Assembly: GCF_046530675.1 (NCBI RefSeq) | Contig: NZ_CP172558.1 | Span: 3,038,001-3,102,000, forward strand | DNA from: Chitinibacter sp046530675 | GTDB lineage: Bacteria; Pseudomonadota; Gammaproteobacteria; Burkholderiales; Chitinibacteraceae | DNA: 64,000 bases | Direction: 5' to 3' | Shown here: positions 1-9,505 of the stretch, piece by piece | Numbering within the stretch: the stretch's first letter is position 1 | Layout of the letters: each line of letters begins with the position of its first letter | Notes under the pieces: generated by a model | What the model saw: the letters and a program-made list of their open reading frames with translations, nothing else | The model's database searches: none | What the model was told of the DNA's origin: nothing | Translations under genes and position numbers: made by a program

Positions 1-3000
1 TCCAGCCAGAATCTGGCTGTTATCGTTCAGCAAGGTGCCACCGTTGAGCTGCATGTCGCCACCAGCGATAATTTTGGCGGCATCGGATGCCAGCACCTTG
101 GTTTCGCTCACCGTACGCGTTGCCGAAACTTGATCCCATTCGGTGAATTGGCCATCCGGCGTCACCAGATAAGTGGGCGCACCATCATAAGGTATCGTTG
201 TCACGGGCACGGCCGGTGTAATGCTTACCTGTCCCGACTGATATTGATTGCTACCGACCTGGTAATACGCAACATTGCTTGTGCCGGTCTGGACATCGCC
301 CAACACCAGATGCAGGTCACGGTTTTCAATGGTTTGCGCGTTGATCGCCATATTGCCCAGTGATTCAATCGTTGCACTCAGATTCTTGATCCGAGTAGCC
401 TTTCCTGTCGCTTGTTGATTGGCATCAAGACTGCCGCCGATGGACATGTCACCCATGCTGAAAATCAAGCCATGCTCGCTGTTGGTTAGCGTGCCGACCC
501 CCAGATCAAGCCGGTCACGCGCAGCAATGGTCGCTGCCGTGCCATTTTCGACTGTGTTGAGCAACTGGCTGGATTGAATGGCGATGTGGTCGCCATAAAT
601 CCGTCCGCTACCCAGATTATTGAGCGTGCCGACTTCCAGCCAAGCCAAGCCACCGTCAATCAGTCCCCGATTGGTGAGTGTGTTATTGGTGACCAGATGT
701 ATAGCCCCACCATTGATTTCTCCATTGGCCTGGTTGTCAATACTCCCCGCCTGTATCGTGGCCATTAATCCGGAACGAATCAGGCCAGCATTGCTGAATT
801 GGCCAGTAGTGGTGAAATTGAGATTGCTGCCGCTTTCTATCGTGCCATTGTTGGTATAGTTGCCCAACATGCTCAGACTCAGGTCACCCAGACTGGCCAG
901 ACGTCCGCCTGTGCCACCATAGCTGGCCACATTCAACGAGAGTGTGCCGCCCGATTGCATCTGGCCGTTGTCGTTGTTAATAGCAAGGGCACTACCCGTA
1001 TCGCGAATGTCGAGCATTTGTTTGGCTGCGAGCAAACCTTGGTTATTTTGTATAGTGCCGCTGCTGCGAATATTGAGCGCCTGGTCGACTTGGATTGTTC
1101 CACTTCGATTATCAAAGTTGGTCGTCGTCAAGGTAATACTGCCACCTGCGATGCCGGTATCTCCACTGTCGGTATTGCGATTATCGAGGCTATCGGTGTC
1201 AATCTGAACTGAGCCGCCGGCACGAATCAGGCTAGCCTGATTGTCGATCCGATCCGCCGTAAGACTGATATCGCCACTGGCCTGAATTTGTCCGCCCAGA
1301 TTGTTGAGCGTGTCGGCGGCAAGCTGGATGTTTTGTCCGGCCAGAATTTTTCCGTCGTTGTTGAGCGTGTCGCTGTGCAATGTCATATCGCGACTGGCAT
1401 ACAGCAGACCACCACGGTTCTCAATATTGCCTGTTTGCAATGTCAGGTCACCGCCGGATTGGATTTGCCCGCTGGTGTTGTCGAGGCTGGCACTACCAAG
1501 GCTGAGCGAATCGCTCGCATTGATTGTACCGCCTGCGTTGTTCAGGGTTTGACCATTCGTATCAAGCAGCACTTGTTGCCCGTTAATTATCCCCTGATGA
1601 TTGTCGAGCGCCGCCGCACTGTCCAGCTGAAGGGTTCCAGCTGCCAATAGCTTGCCTTGGTCATTATTGATACTAGCGACATTCAGTTGCAGGTCGCCAT
1701 TCATCGCCGCAATGGTGCCATTCTGATTGTTCAAATCGCCGCTCTGCAACGTGAGTCGGTTTTGTGCAAGCAAAGTGCCAGTGCTGTTATCGAGTGTGTT
1801 CAAGCCAGAGAGCACCAGCAAATCAAGCGCAACAATCTGGCCGTCACGATTGGTAAGCGTCCCATTCAGGATGGTGAGGTTTTGTGCCTGAATCAGGCCG
1901 CCATCGCTATTGTCGAGTGCACCGGCTGCGTTCATCGTCAGCGTGGTATCGCCCGAACTGGCAATGGTGCCACCACGATTGTCGAGTGTGCCGCCGAGGG
2001 TAATCTGCGTGGAATCCAACCCCGTTTGCAGAATTTGTCCCTGCCGGTTATCGAGCGTGTCGCCCTGCACGGTCAGTTGCCGTGCCTGAATTACACCTTG
2101 CTGATTCAAGACGCTGGCGCTGTCGAGTTGCGCATGACCAAGACTGATTAACTCGCCATTACTGTTGTCAAACCGGTTTGTAGTCAGCATCAAGCTGCCT
2201 GAACCCGCATGTTCAATACTGGCCTGATTGTTGAGCAATTCAGCGGTATTGATACCGAGTTGATTGCCATTGCTGGCGATGCGGCCAGCGGTATTATCGA
2301 GCTGGGTGGCAATATTGAATTGCGTGTCGCCCGCTCCAGATTGCAGCCATTCGCCGCCCTGGTTGTTCAACTTGTCGGCGTTGACGGTAATCTGGCCTGC
2401 ACCAATGCTAGCATCGTGACTGGACAGGGTCTGAGCGACATCGGCCGTCAGAGCGCCACTGCTAATCAGCGTGCTGCCATCCAGCGTAGCATTGTCATGA
2501 GTCAGCGTAATGGCCTTGGCCTGAATCTCACTCTGGGTATAATCAAGGGTTTGTCCACTGAGTTGCAAGTTACCGGCGGAAGCAATGACGACTTGATGGC
2601 CATGCTGCGAAGCCGATTGAATGGTCAGAGCTCCAGTGCCAGCATGTTCGATGTTGGCCTGATCGTTGACCAGTTCTGCAGCATTAATCGTGAGGTTATC
2701 GCCATTACTGGCAATCCGGCCTGCAGTATTGTCAAGCCGGGTGGCGACGTTGAATTGCGTGTCACCAGAGCCCGATTGCAGCCATTCGCCCCCCTGATTG
2801 TTCAGGGTTGTTGCGCTGACCGTCAGTTGCTCGGCGCTGATGCTGGCGTCACGCGTGGATAGCGTTTGCCCGATACTGACTTGCAACTGGCCGGTGCTGG
2901 CGAGTGCCGAGCCATCCAGTGTTGCATTGTCATGAGTCAGGCTGATAGTTTTACCCTGAATCGTACTATTGGTGTACTGCAGGGTTTGACCGCTCAGATT

Positions 3001-4728
3001 CAAATGACCCGCGCTGGCAATGGCGCTTTGATCGCCATGCTGATTATCGGACAGGATGGCAAGCGTGCCACTACCAGCATGTTCAATGCTGGCCCCATCA
3101 TTCAGCAATTCCCCGGTGCGCAAGGTCAAATTGTTGGCATTGGCGGCAATACGGCCGCCACGATTGTCGATGCGCCCGACAAAATCGAGCGTGAGATCAG
3201 TGCTTCCCGTTTGCAGCAATTCACCATCGCGATTGTCCAGTTGTCGGGCGTGCAGGCTGAGCTGACCGGCACTGATACTCGCTTGTTGAGTGCTGATGCT
3301 GTCACTGGCATTGACGACCAGTGCGCCATGGACATTGCCTTGCACACCATCCAGCTGGATTTGATCTCCTTGTGCCGACAGACTAGCGGCCGAGAGCTGG
3401 CTATCTGTCAGATTCAGTTGGGGTGATTGCCACTGTTGAGTACCACTGCTGACCAGCATGCCTGCAGCGGTGATGTTTTGTCCTGCACGTACATTGAGCG
3501 TGGCATTGCCGGTCATCTGCCCTTTATCGTTCAAGCCGGCCAACAGACTGCCATTTTCTCCTTGCAGAACGGCAGTTCCTGCGTTGAGGCGCAAGGCTTG
3601 TTGGCCTGCCAGCACCCCGTGATTGACGATGTCCGTTTCCGATGCCAGTTGGGTAGTGCCTTGCGCGTAAATTGTCCCCTGGTTGGTGATCTGGGTTGCG
3701 GAGACAGTGACCTGCTGACTGGCACGCATCAATCCGCTGTTAACCAGACGACCATCGGCAGTGACCGTAACCTCCCCGGCACTGGCACCAATCTGCCCGG
3801 CATTGCGAACGCCAAGACCCGACTCGGTGCCCACCAGTTTGATCTTGTTGGCGTACATGCCCCCCAGTGCGGACACATCAATGCCAAAGCTGGGTGTAGC
3901 TCCGGTGCCCGTTGTCTGAGTACTTTGCCCAGTGGACAGTTGATAATCACCACTACCAGCAGTCACATTCAGCTGCTGAGCCCAGATCCCGGCATTGACC
4001 TGTACCGCACGAGCAATAATGTCGGTAAATCCGGGTTGGTTTGCATTCATACCGTCACCGGTAAAGGAAACCGTGCCTTTGCGCACCCTGAAGCCTTCCA
4101 GGTTGCCATTGTTCATGATCGCCGTTCCCGTGGTCAGGGTGGCACGATTGGCATTGATAAATCCGCATCCGTCGCAACTGATACCCGCCGGGTTGGCAAT
4201 CACAACCTGTGCCGATTGGCCTGCAACTTCAATAAAACCGTTCAAATAACTGGGGTTGGCCGAGTTGACTTCGTTGAGGATGATTCGGGCACTGCCAGCA
4301 GCCAGCCATGGATTGGCTTGCACCCAGCCTGTCAATTGCGTTTGCACATCAGCACGGGAATTGTTCAGAATGACGCCCTTTCGATCCACATCGAATTGGC
4401 TGTAGGTATTACGTGAAACCCCACCGGTGCTCGGAGTCTGGATATTGACCTGCTCAATGCCATTGGCAGTACGCAGTACAGTCGGCTGCTGATTGTGAGG
4501 AGCAGTAGGGTCTACCTTGACAGCGGCGAGACTGACCGGACTGATCGCAACGCATCCCAATACCCACAACACGGCCATACGTAACGGACTGATCCATGCA
4601 CTAAACCGGCCTTCCGCAGTCCCACTCCCCGCCGTTGATGTTTTGCCTTCCGGGCAGACATTTTCCGCAACCGCCATCAACTGGCCACGTGCTTTATTGA
4701 ATACGATGCGGTAAATATTCTTGTTCAT
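1..4728 (-). CDS. TpsA-type filamentous haemagglutinin-like exoprotein, 3' end outside window
   Basis: Large secreted adhesin or toxin-delivery stalk of the two-partner secretion (TPS) type, exported across the outer membrane by the TpsB encoded just upstream. About 1576 codons are visible with no stop; the C-terminus, where any toxin domain would lie, is beyond the left edge. The start MNKNIYRIVFNKARGQLMAV is a classic extended signal peptide region, followed by a hydrophobic stretch ending near SPVSLAAV. The TPS haemagglutination-activity domain follows, with the NPAGISCDGCGFIN motif near residue 180. The rest is beta-helical repeats of the LDNxxGxI type. The family and secretion route are known; whether this one is an adhesin or a contact-dependent inhibition protein cannot be decided from the visible part. 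Confidence 0.93.
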   Translation of the reverse strand, partial: MNKNIYRIVFNKARGQLMAVAENVCPEGKTSTAGSGTAEGRFSAWISPLRMAVLWVLGCVAISPVSLAAVKVDPTAPHNQQPTVLRTANGIEQVNIQTPSTGGVSRNTYSQFDVDRKGVILNNSRADVQTQLTGWVQANPWLAAGSARIILNEVNSANPSYLNGFIEVAGQSAQVVIANPAGISCDGCGFINANRATLTTGTAIMNNGNLEGFRVRKGTVSFTGDGMNANQPGFTDIIARAVQVNAGIWAQQLNVTAGSGDYQLSTGQSTQTTGTGATPSFGIDVSALGGMYANKIKLVGTESGLGVRNAGQIGASAGEVTVTADGRLVNSGLMRASQQVTVSATQITNQGTIYAQGTTQLASETDIVNHGVLAGQQALRLNAGTAVLQGENGSLLAGLNDKGQMTGNATLNVRAGQNITAAGMLVSSGTQQWQSPQLNLTDSQLSAASLSAQGDQIQLDGVQGNVHGALVVNASDSISTQQASISAGQLSLHARQLDNRDGELLQTGSTDLTLDFVGRIDNRGGRIAANANNLTLRTGELLNDGASIEHAGSGTLAILSDNQHGDQSAIASAGHLNLSGQTLQYTNSTIQGKTISLTHDNATLDGSALASTGQLQVSIGQTLSTRDASISAEQLTVSATTLNNQGGEWLQSGSGDTQFNVATRLDNTAGRIASNGDNLTINAAELVNDQANIEHAGTGALTIQSASQHGHQVVIASAGNLQLSGQTLDYTQSEIQAKAITLTHDNATLDGSTLISSGALTADVAQTLSSHDASIGAGQITVNADKLNNQGGEWLQSGAGDTQFNIATQLDNTAGRIASNGNQLGINTAELLNNQASIEHAGSGSLMLTTNRFDNSNGELISLGHAQLDSASVLNQQGVIQARQLTVQGDTLDNRQGQILQTGLDSTQITLGGTLDNRGGTIASSGDTTLTMNAAGALDNSDGGLIQAQNLTILNGTLTNRDGQIVALDLLVLSGLNTLDNSTGTLLAQNRLTLQSGDLNNQNGTIAAMNGDLQLNVASINNDQGKLLAAGTLQLDSAAALDNHQGIINGQQVLLDTNGQTLNNAGGTINASDSLSLGSASLDNTSGQIQSGGDLTLQTGNIENRGGLLYASRDMTLHSDTLNNDGKILAGQNIQLAADTLNNLGGQIQASGDISLTADRIDNQASLIRAGGSVQIDTDSLDNRNTDSGDTGIAGGSITLTTTNFDNRSGTIQVDQALNIRSSGTIQNNQGLLAAKQMLDIRDTGSALAINNDNGQMQSGGTLSLNVASYGGTGGRLASLGDLSLSMLGNYTNNGTIESGSNLNFTTTGQFSNAGLIRSGLMATIQAGSIDNQANGEINGGAIHLVTNNTLTNRGLIDGGLAWLEVGTLNNLGSGRIYGDHIAIQSSQLLNTVENGTAATIAARDRLDLGVGTLTNSEHGLIFSMGDMSIGGSLDANQQATGKATRIKNLSATIESLGNMAINAQTIENRDLHLVLGDVQTGTSNVAYYQVGSNQYQSGQVSITPAVPVTTIPYDGAPTYLVTPDGQFTEWDQVSATRTVSETKVLASDAAKIIAGGDMQLNGGTLLNDNSQILAG
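2185..3286. repeat. 145-residue (435 bp) internal repeats in the TpsA gene
   Basis: Two full units and one partial unit lie head to tail in the exoprotein gene. Equivalent points fall exactly 435 bp apart: the THDNATLDGS-coding stretch occurs near 2911 and again near 2476, and the GEWLQSG / IEHAGSG blocks recur in the same register. The units have diverged in sequence but not in length, as expected for beta-helix repeats that expand by recombination. Confidence 0.8.
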
Positions 4729-4760
4729 GGTAAATCTGCTTTGAAATAAATCGGAATCTG

Positions 4761-4792
4761 AAACGGTAATAGCGGGAAACGGTAATAGCGGG
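4761..4792. repeat. Perfect 16-bp tandem duplication between tpsB and tpsA
   Basis: The unit aaacggtaatagcggg occurs twice in direct succession, in the 117-bp gap between the tpsB stop and the tpsA start. It lies upstream of the tpsA start codon, so copy number could alter the spacing of a leader or promoter. No function is demonstrated. Confidence 0.85.
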
Positions 4793-4845
4793 AACTCAGT
4801 TGAAACTGAAGCCCCTATTTACAGGCACTCAAATCCAACAGGTCA

Positions 4846-6582
4846 CTAGAAAGACAAATTGACGTTAAAACCCACCGCGACCGGTGCAGTTTTGAATCCA
4901 TCTGGTTTGATGAGTGGCTGCCCGGCAAAGGCCTCGTAACCTAAAGACTTGATTTGTCCTCGCAGCCCCAGCACATAACCAGCCAGTTCACGCCCTAACA
5001 AATATTGGGCAGTTCTTCCAGCGACCTGACCATAATCAAGCCCCAGATAAAGCTCGCTGCCGAGTTCTGGAATCGCCCAACCTAGATCATTGCGGAGAAC
5101 CCAGCCACGTTCCGCCATCAAGGTGCTTTCACCGTCAAAACCTCGAACGGTATAACGATTGCCAATCGAAAAACGATCCTGAGCAACCAAAGGGGTACGA
5201 TCCAATTGGGCACGCCAGTTAGCGCTATAACGTAGCCCGACTCCGGCAAGCTTGAATGGCATTCCCCACTGAGCAGAAGCAGTCCACAATGCCATCCGCG
5301 AAGTGCCTTCGCCAAATGCTTCTTCTGGCGCACGAAGTGCATCGTTGGCACCCGTTCCCCTTCGATAAGCAACATCAAGATCCAGAGTACTTTCGCCAAA
5401 ATGCTGCCGATGCGACAACCCGGCCTCCCAGCCGGATGTGCGTCTGCGCTGCACTTCGACTTCCACATCTTCGATGTAGTTTTTACCCATTCGGGTCCAG
5501 CCTTTCAGGCGCCACGTCGACTTGCTGCTGGCATCCCGCCAAAACAGGTGGGATACCGTGATGTCGCTGTTTTTGCTGTTTCCGCTGTACTGATAATCTT
5601 GATAAGCACCTGCCACATTCTGGTAATAGGAACTGGCACTGTGATTCCAGGCAAATGACCAATACCCCAGCGGGATCGAGTAATGAACCGCATAACCATC
5701 GGTGCCGTACTGATCATCATGCTTGCTCAAGTCATGGTTGAATGAGGCGTAAAACAGATCATTCAGGGTCAAGATATGATCCAGCGACACGGTTGCAGAG
5801 CCTTGCAACTTGCCAGTGCTTTCACTGCCGGAGTCATCAATACTCAGACTGATACGCACTGGCAGCGCTTGCTGCCATTTCACGACCAGATCACTTTCGC
5901 CCGGTTGTGCCCCCTCACCACTAGCCGGAACAATTTCTATGTCGGCCTCTGCAGTAGGTACACGTTTCAGATTTTCAAGCCCCTGCTCGATATCGCGCAA
6001 ATTCAGTAAATCACCGGTCTTCATGGGAAGCGCATTCCAGAGGGTTACCCTTGAGTCAACGCCGTCCGCCGGACGAATGGCTCGAATCCGGCCAGGAACA
6101 ACAGTCAGCACTAGCGTGCCGGTCGTCAGACTCTGTTCACCGGCAAACAATCGAGTGGTCACAAAGCCGCGTTGAACAATGGCATCCTGAATTCGCCCCA
6201 TGACCAGATTAATGCCTTCGCTTCCCAGGCAACGTCCCAAGGCCATATCGGGAGCATTCGCGGCAGCCAGTGCCCACTCGAACTGGGCAGATTGATCGCC
6301 AATCAGGGTAATGCGTTCGATGGGAAAACAAGGGGTTTCCTGTGCGGGCAAGCGCTTATCCGAGCTCGACGCTGGCCGATCCAGCCGGACCTCAGGCTGC
6401 AGATCCTCCATGGCAGAGCGCAAAGATTGCTCCTGCTCCTGCTGCCGCTGCCGATTTCTGGCGTCCTGCTCCAGAATCTGGCGAGGTTCAAGTGCATAAC
6501 TGAATTGGGTTACAAACCCAATTACGCAAGCCAGTGCGGTGTAATTTATACGGATCAAGCAATTGGACGATGAATCATTCAT
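4846..6582 (-). CDS. TpsB outer-membrane transporter (ShlB/FhaC family)
   Basis: Outer-membrane beta-barrel pore that secretes the partner TpsA. The 578-residue product has a signal peptide (hydrophobic YTALACVIGFVTQFSYA, cleavage near residue 30), an alpha-helical Gln/Arg/Glu-rich linker, a POTRA_2 domain beginning around CFPIERITLIGD, and a 16-strand barrel. The barrel carries the VRGFDGE loop motif near residue 478 and a terminal Phe (NVNLSF) typical of BAM substrates. The start at 6582 is chosen because ggcgg lies about ten bases upstream and the resulting N-terminus is a good signal peptide; an in-frame TTG 33 bases further up is less likely. tpsA follows 117 bp downstream on the same strand, the usual TPS operon order. 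Confidence 0.93.
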   Translation of the reverse strand: MNDSSSNCLIRINYTALACVIGFVTQFSYALEPRQILEQDARNRQRQQEQEQSLRSAMEDLQPEVRLDRPASSSDKRLPAQETPCFPIERITLIGDQSAQFEWALAAANAPDMALGRCLGSEGINLVMGRIQDAIVQRGFVTTRLFAGEQSLTTGTLVLTVVPGRIRAIRPADGVDSRVTLWNALPMKTGDLLNLRDIEQGLENLKRVPTAEADIEIVPASGEGAQPGESDLVVKWQQALPVRISLSIDDSGSESTGKLQGSATVSLDHILTLNDLFYASFNHDLSKHDDQYGTDGYAVHYSIPLGYWSFAWNHSASSYYQNVAGAYQDYQYSGNSKNSDITVSHLFWRDASSKSTWRLKGWTRMGKNYIEDVEVEVQRRRTSGWEAGLSHRQHFGESTLDLDVAYRRGTGANDALRAPEEAFGEGTSRMALWTASAQWGMPFKLAGVGLRYSANWRAQLDRTPLVAQDRFSIGNRYTVRGFDGESTLMAERGWVLRNDLGWAIPELGSELYLGLDYGQVAGRTAQYLLGRELAGYVLGLRGQIKSLGYEAFAGQPLIKPDGFKTAPVAVGFNVNLSF

Positions 6583-6716
6583 TAATAACAACCGCCAATT
6601 TATTCGCAAAAACAAAATAAAAAACAGACATACGATTTACAAACGAAAATCAAAACAATAAACCCCAAATCACAAAAAACACCAACCAATACCACCAACT
6701 CAACTCACAACCAAAA

Positions 6717-6766
6717 AACCATTTAATTTAATTGAATAAATTTTTATTAAATTAAATTAAATGGTT
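6717..6766. repeat. AT-rich 17-bp inverted repeat upstream of tpsB
   Basis: Arms 6717-6733 and 6750-6766 are perfect reverse complements (aaccatttaatttaatt and its complement) around a 16-base A/T loop. It sits about 135 bp upstream of the tpsB start, behind a strikingly G-poor, A/C-rich stretch. It could be a bidirectional terminator, an operator or a DNA-unwinding element. Confidence 0.7.
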
Positions 6767-7139
6767 ATTAAATTAGATCAGCAGAACCTCATCGGCCAGT
6801 CAATAAACCACTGGCGAACTACACCATACAATCACGTGAGCATTGGGATGAGTATCCTCTACAGCCAGAGCTTTGCTGCCAGCAAGGCAAACTCACTCGC
6901 ACAATGCCGTCAAGTTCTCCCAGCTCATAACGAGCACTTATAGTGCTTAGCCAAAGCACGAAAACCCTGTCTGCAATATTTCAAACCACATGAAAAAGCA
7001 TGACAAATTAAGAAATATTAAGGTTCGTTAATGTAGCCAAAAACCAGACACAATACAACCACGCCAATGATTTTCAAGGATTTTATTACTGGATTTCCGA
7101 CAGAAGGTGAGACCAAGACATAAGAGATGCCCAAGGTCT
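6767..7139. other. Non-coding stretch without recognisable gene
   Basis: No ORF on either strand here resembles a known family. A 52-codon minus-strand frame begins near 7190 and runs into this stretch, but it has no ribosome binding site and no recognisable product. The region separates the TPS operon from the ATPase remnant. Confidence 0.5.
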
Positions 7140-7338
7140 TTAGAGCGTTCCCATTCTTGAAGAAAATGCCGTTGTGCTGGACAGGTCATCTATCAGATTG
7201 CAACCTTCATCTTTGCTGTTCCATGCCTTGGTTACTTTTCCCTGCGCCATTCATGCCGACCAAGCAATTGAATTTATCCAGCTTAATCGTCATATCAGCC
7301 AGTGACTTGAAATTTCTTATCGTTATTTTCTCAATCAT
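7140..7338 (-). pseudogene. Remnant of an AAA/SMC-like ATPase (N-terminus and possible C-terminus only)
   Basis: A strong ribosome binding site (ggaggagctgggg) precedes an ATG at 7338. The frame reads MIEKITIRNFKSLADM, then a Walker A motif GMNGAGKS, the typical start of an OLD/AAA_21-type ATPase. It stops after 43 codons (stop at 7207-7209), right behind the P-loop. In another frame the sequence continues as WNSKDEGCNLIDDLSST and ends at 7140-7142, which could be the original C-terminus. An intact homologue would be several hundred residues long, so most of the gene has been deleted. Such ATPases are frequent in phage-defence systems, which fits the neighbouring genes. Confidence 0.65.
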
Positions 7339-7775
7339 CCCCAGCTCCTCCAGTTATTCCTTTCATTGTATCCAGCTGATACCGTAAATTTGCTGTAGTT
7401 CACCGACACCCATTGCACTGCTGAATACAGCTGGTTTTTGGCGTAATACGGCCCGTTATGTACTTTTGCGACGTCAGTTTACTTCTGATGATTGCGTAAG
7501 CAGATAGACCGGGTGACAATCAACCCGTCGACAGGTAGTTGTAGGAAAAAGTGATTGTCAGGTGCTTACGACTGCAAGGCATTCAATATAATTATTGATT
7601 TCACGCTAGAGCATTGAGAGCAGCATAAAGCGAGAAAAGATTGCTGATGATCTACCAATAATTGCAATTAGCCATAGCGTTGTAGTTAGTATTAACAGAC
7701 TTCGCATGTATTGCCCTGATTGGCTGAGCGGATACCCCATTGCTGCAAATATTTTCGCGATGCAAGGATGTCATG
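7339..7775. other. Non-coding leader region between ATPase remnant and abpA-like gene
   Basis: No gene is visible. The promoter for the rightward nuclease-helicase operon should lie here, but no convincing -35/-10 pair could be assigned. The AAGGA at 7764-7768 serves the next gene. Confidence 0.5.
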
Positions 7776-9404
7776 ATGAGTATTACTAGCCTATCCAATG
7801 CAGGTGGGCCTGCGGCAAGGCAAGGCTTCAAGTATCAAGATCACGTGGCAGTCAGTTTCATCTTCAAGATGCTCCGCGATAGCAACTACTCCCAGGTGGA
7901 GTGCGAGACTGCTGACGATATCGTCGTGGTGTCCCACTGTTCGGGGGGGCTCGTAAATGAGTACATCCAGGTCAAGACGACCGAAGGTGACAGCAAATGG
8001 AATTGGCAGGAGGTCATCGCGCTCGACGGTAGCAAGGCCGACTCTTCCCTGCTGCATAAGTCACTGAAATGCGACGTGCGCCCAGGCCTTGCCCGTTTTC
8101 GAATCGTGACCAAGCGTGACGTCGCGAAAATTCTTGAGGGTTTTAAAATTGAGCTGGATAAGCGCGTTTTGCCTGATACTACAACAGAGCGAGGGGATAA
8201 ACTGGTAAAGAAGTTTAAAACCTTCTCATCCCCGCAAAAACGAGATTTCACCTACTGGGCAAAAAACAGTGTCTGGCAGGTATACGGAGATGTCGAAGCG
8301 CTGGAGGCGGTTAATATCAAGGCTCTGTCTCAGCTTGCGGAGAGGCTGGGCAACCGCCCTAACATCACTCAGTTGCAGGCAATTTATGAAGAATTCCTAG
8401 AGATTGCTGATAAGGCAGCCACGGCCTGTGTTAAGTCAGCAGCAGCAACCAAGATTATTCTCCGAGAGCCGGCGCTGGCACACCTGAAAAAGTTATTAGA
8501 AGAGGCGGATGACAAGTCAACGGCCACCTCCAAACCTTACAAGAAGCGCCCAGATCCCTTTTTGGTCGAATTTCATGCAAGCACAGAAGAGGGGCGGCTG
8601 CATTCATTTTCCGGCTTTGACGTGAAGTATTCGCTGAAAAAATGGCGACACGAGAACTTCGCAAAGCACCTCATCGAATGGCTACCCGAGTTTTCATTGA
8701 AGGCCAGCGAGATCGTCAATATCCATGCGCACAACGCCGAAGCGATTCTCGCCCGATCAATTAGTACCTTCAGCGACAGTGATCTACCGCGTGACAGGCT
8801 CATCGCGGAACTGATTCTCCACGCCATCCTACGTAGTCGTCAAAACAGCGAGCCTGTGGCATGCAAAGTTTTTTACAAATCTGCTGGCAAGCTGTCGGAG
8901 TTTGGTAACGCCCATATCGTTCAGATACCTGGCCAGGACGATCAGTTATGGCTAGGCCTTGCTCGCCTGATTGAAGCAAACGCCATGGATGCAACGCAGG
9001 GGCAGATCTGCGAAGTCCTTGACGAGACGATCTCAGAAACAGTGCTGTCGGCAGAACGCGAAATCATCATTGCTCTGCGCGAACCATTGCACCACCAACC
9101 AAAAGCAGAAGCCTTCAACCAGGCCCTGCACCGCAACTCGCCCGTCGATGACATGCTGAATGTCCTCTGTTTCCCGATCCTGTTGGCCTACGACAGCGAA
9201 GCGCTTTCGTCAGGATGGTTTGCTGATTACATCAACAACCTCAAGACAGAGATCGAGACCCACTTCAGTGCCTTCACCACACAACTGCCGGAGAACATCA
9301 AGCAGGTGAAGGTGATGGTCTTTCTGGTACCAATGGAAAGCATTGAACTGCTAATCAAGGCTTTCAATGATCGCTGCGAAAAGCTGGAAGAACTACAGGT
9401 ATGA
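7776..9404 (+). CDS. abpA: AbpA-like anti-phage protein with N-terminal DUF4297-type nuclease domain
   Basis: Predicted nuclease effector of an AbpAB-like abortive phage-infection system. The 542-residue length is close to E. coli AbpA (YfjL, 538). The N-terminus shows the DUF4297/Cap4-type signature: GGPAARQGFKYQDHVAV, then CETADDIVVV and EYIQVKTTEG, the D...QxK arrangement of a restriction-endonuclease-like fold. The remaining about 400 residues are alpha-helical without a recognised motif. The ATG at 7776 is preferred over one codon earlier or an upstream TTG because AAGGA lies seven bases before it. The helicase gene follows 101 bp downstream on the same strand. That Abp proteins block phages is known for E. 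coli; the same role here is inferred from family and pairing. Confidence 0.75.
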   Translation: MSITSLSNAGGPAARQGFKYQDHVAVSFIFKMLRDSNYSQVECETADDIVVVSHCSGGLVNEYIQVKTTEGDSKWNWQEVIALDGSKADSSLLHKSLKCDVRPGLARFRIVTKRDVAKILEGFKIELDKRVLPDTTTERGDKLVKKFKTFSSPQKRDFTYWAKNSVWQVYGDVEALEAVNIKALSQLAERLGNRPNITQLQAIYEEFLEIADKAATACVKSAAATKIILREPALAHLKKLLEEADDKSTATSKPYKKRPDPFLVEFHASTEEGRLHSFSGFDVKYSLKKWRHENFAKHLIEWLPEFSLKASEIVNIHAHNAEAILARSISTFSDSDLPRDRLIAELILHAILRSRQNSEPVACKVFYKSAGKLSEFGNAHIVQIPGQDDQLWLGLARLIEANAMDATQGQICEVLDETISETVLSAEREIIIALREPLHHQPKAEAFNQALHRNSPVDDMLNVLCFPILLAYDSEALSSGWFADYINNLKTEIETHFSAFTTQLPENIKQVKVMVFLVPMESIELLIKAFNDRCEKLEELQV

Positions 9405-9505
9405 GCTGATCTCTGTTCTTCGATTTGCGCAGCAGAATGCACAAGAAGCGGAAGCTATCCCGAGTAGGCCATCCTACCTCGGAGATCTCAAGGAATGATG
9501 CGGTC

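Noticed and set aside
130..4416. Many long plus-strand ORFs (for example 3427-4416, 2209-2862)
   Set aside because: They are antisense shadows of the repetitive TpsA gene, which explains the region completely on the minus strand.
7127..7387. Plus-strand ORF of 86 codons
   Set aside because: It lies opposite the ATPase remnant, whose minus-strand frame has a ribosome binding site and P-loop; the plus-strand translation matches nothing.
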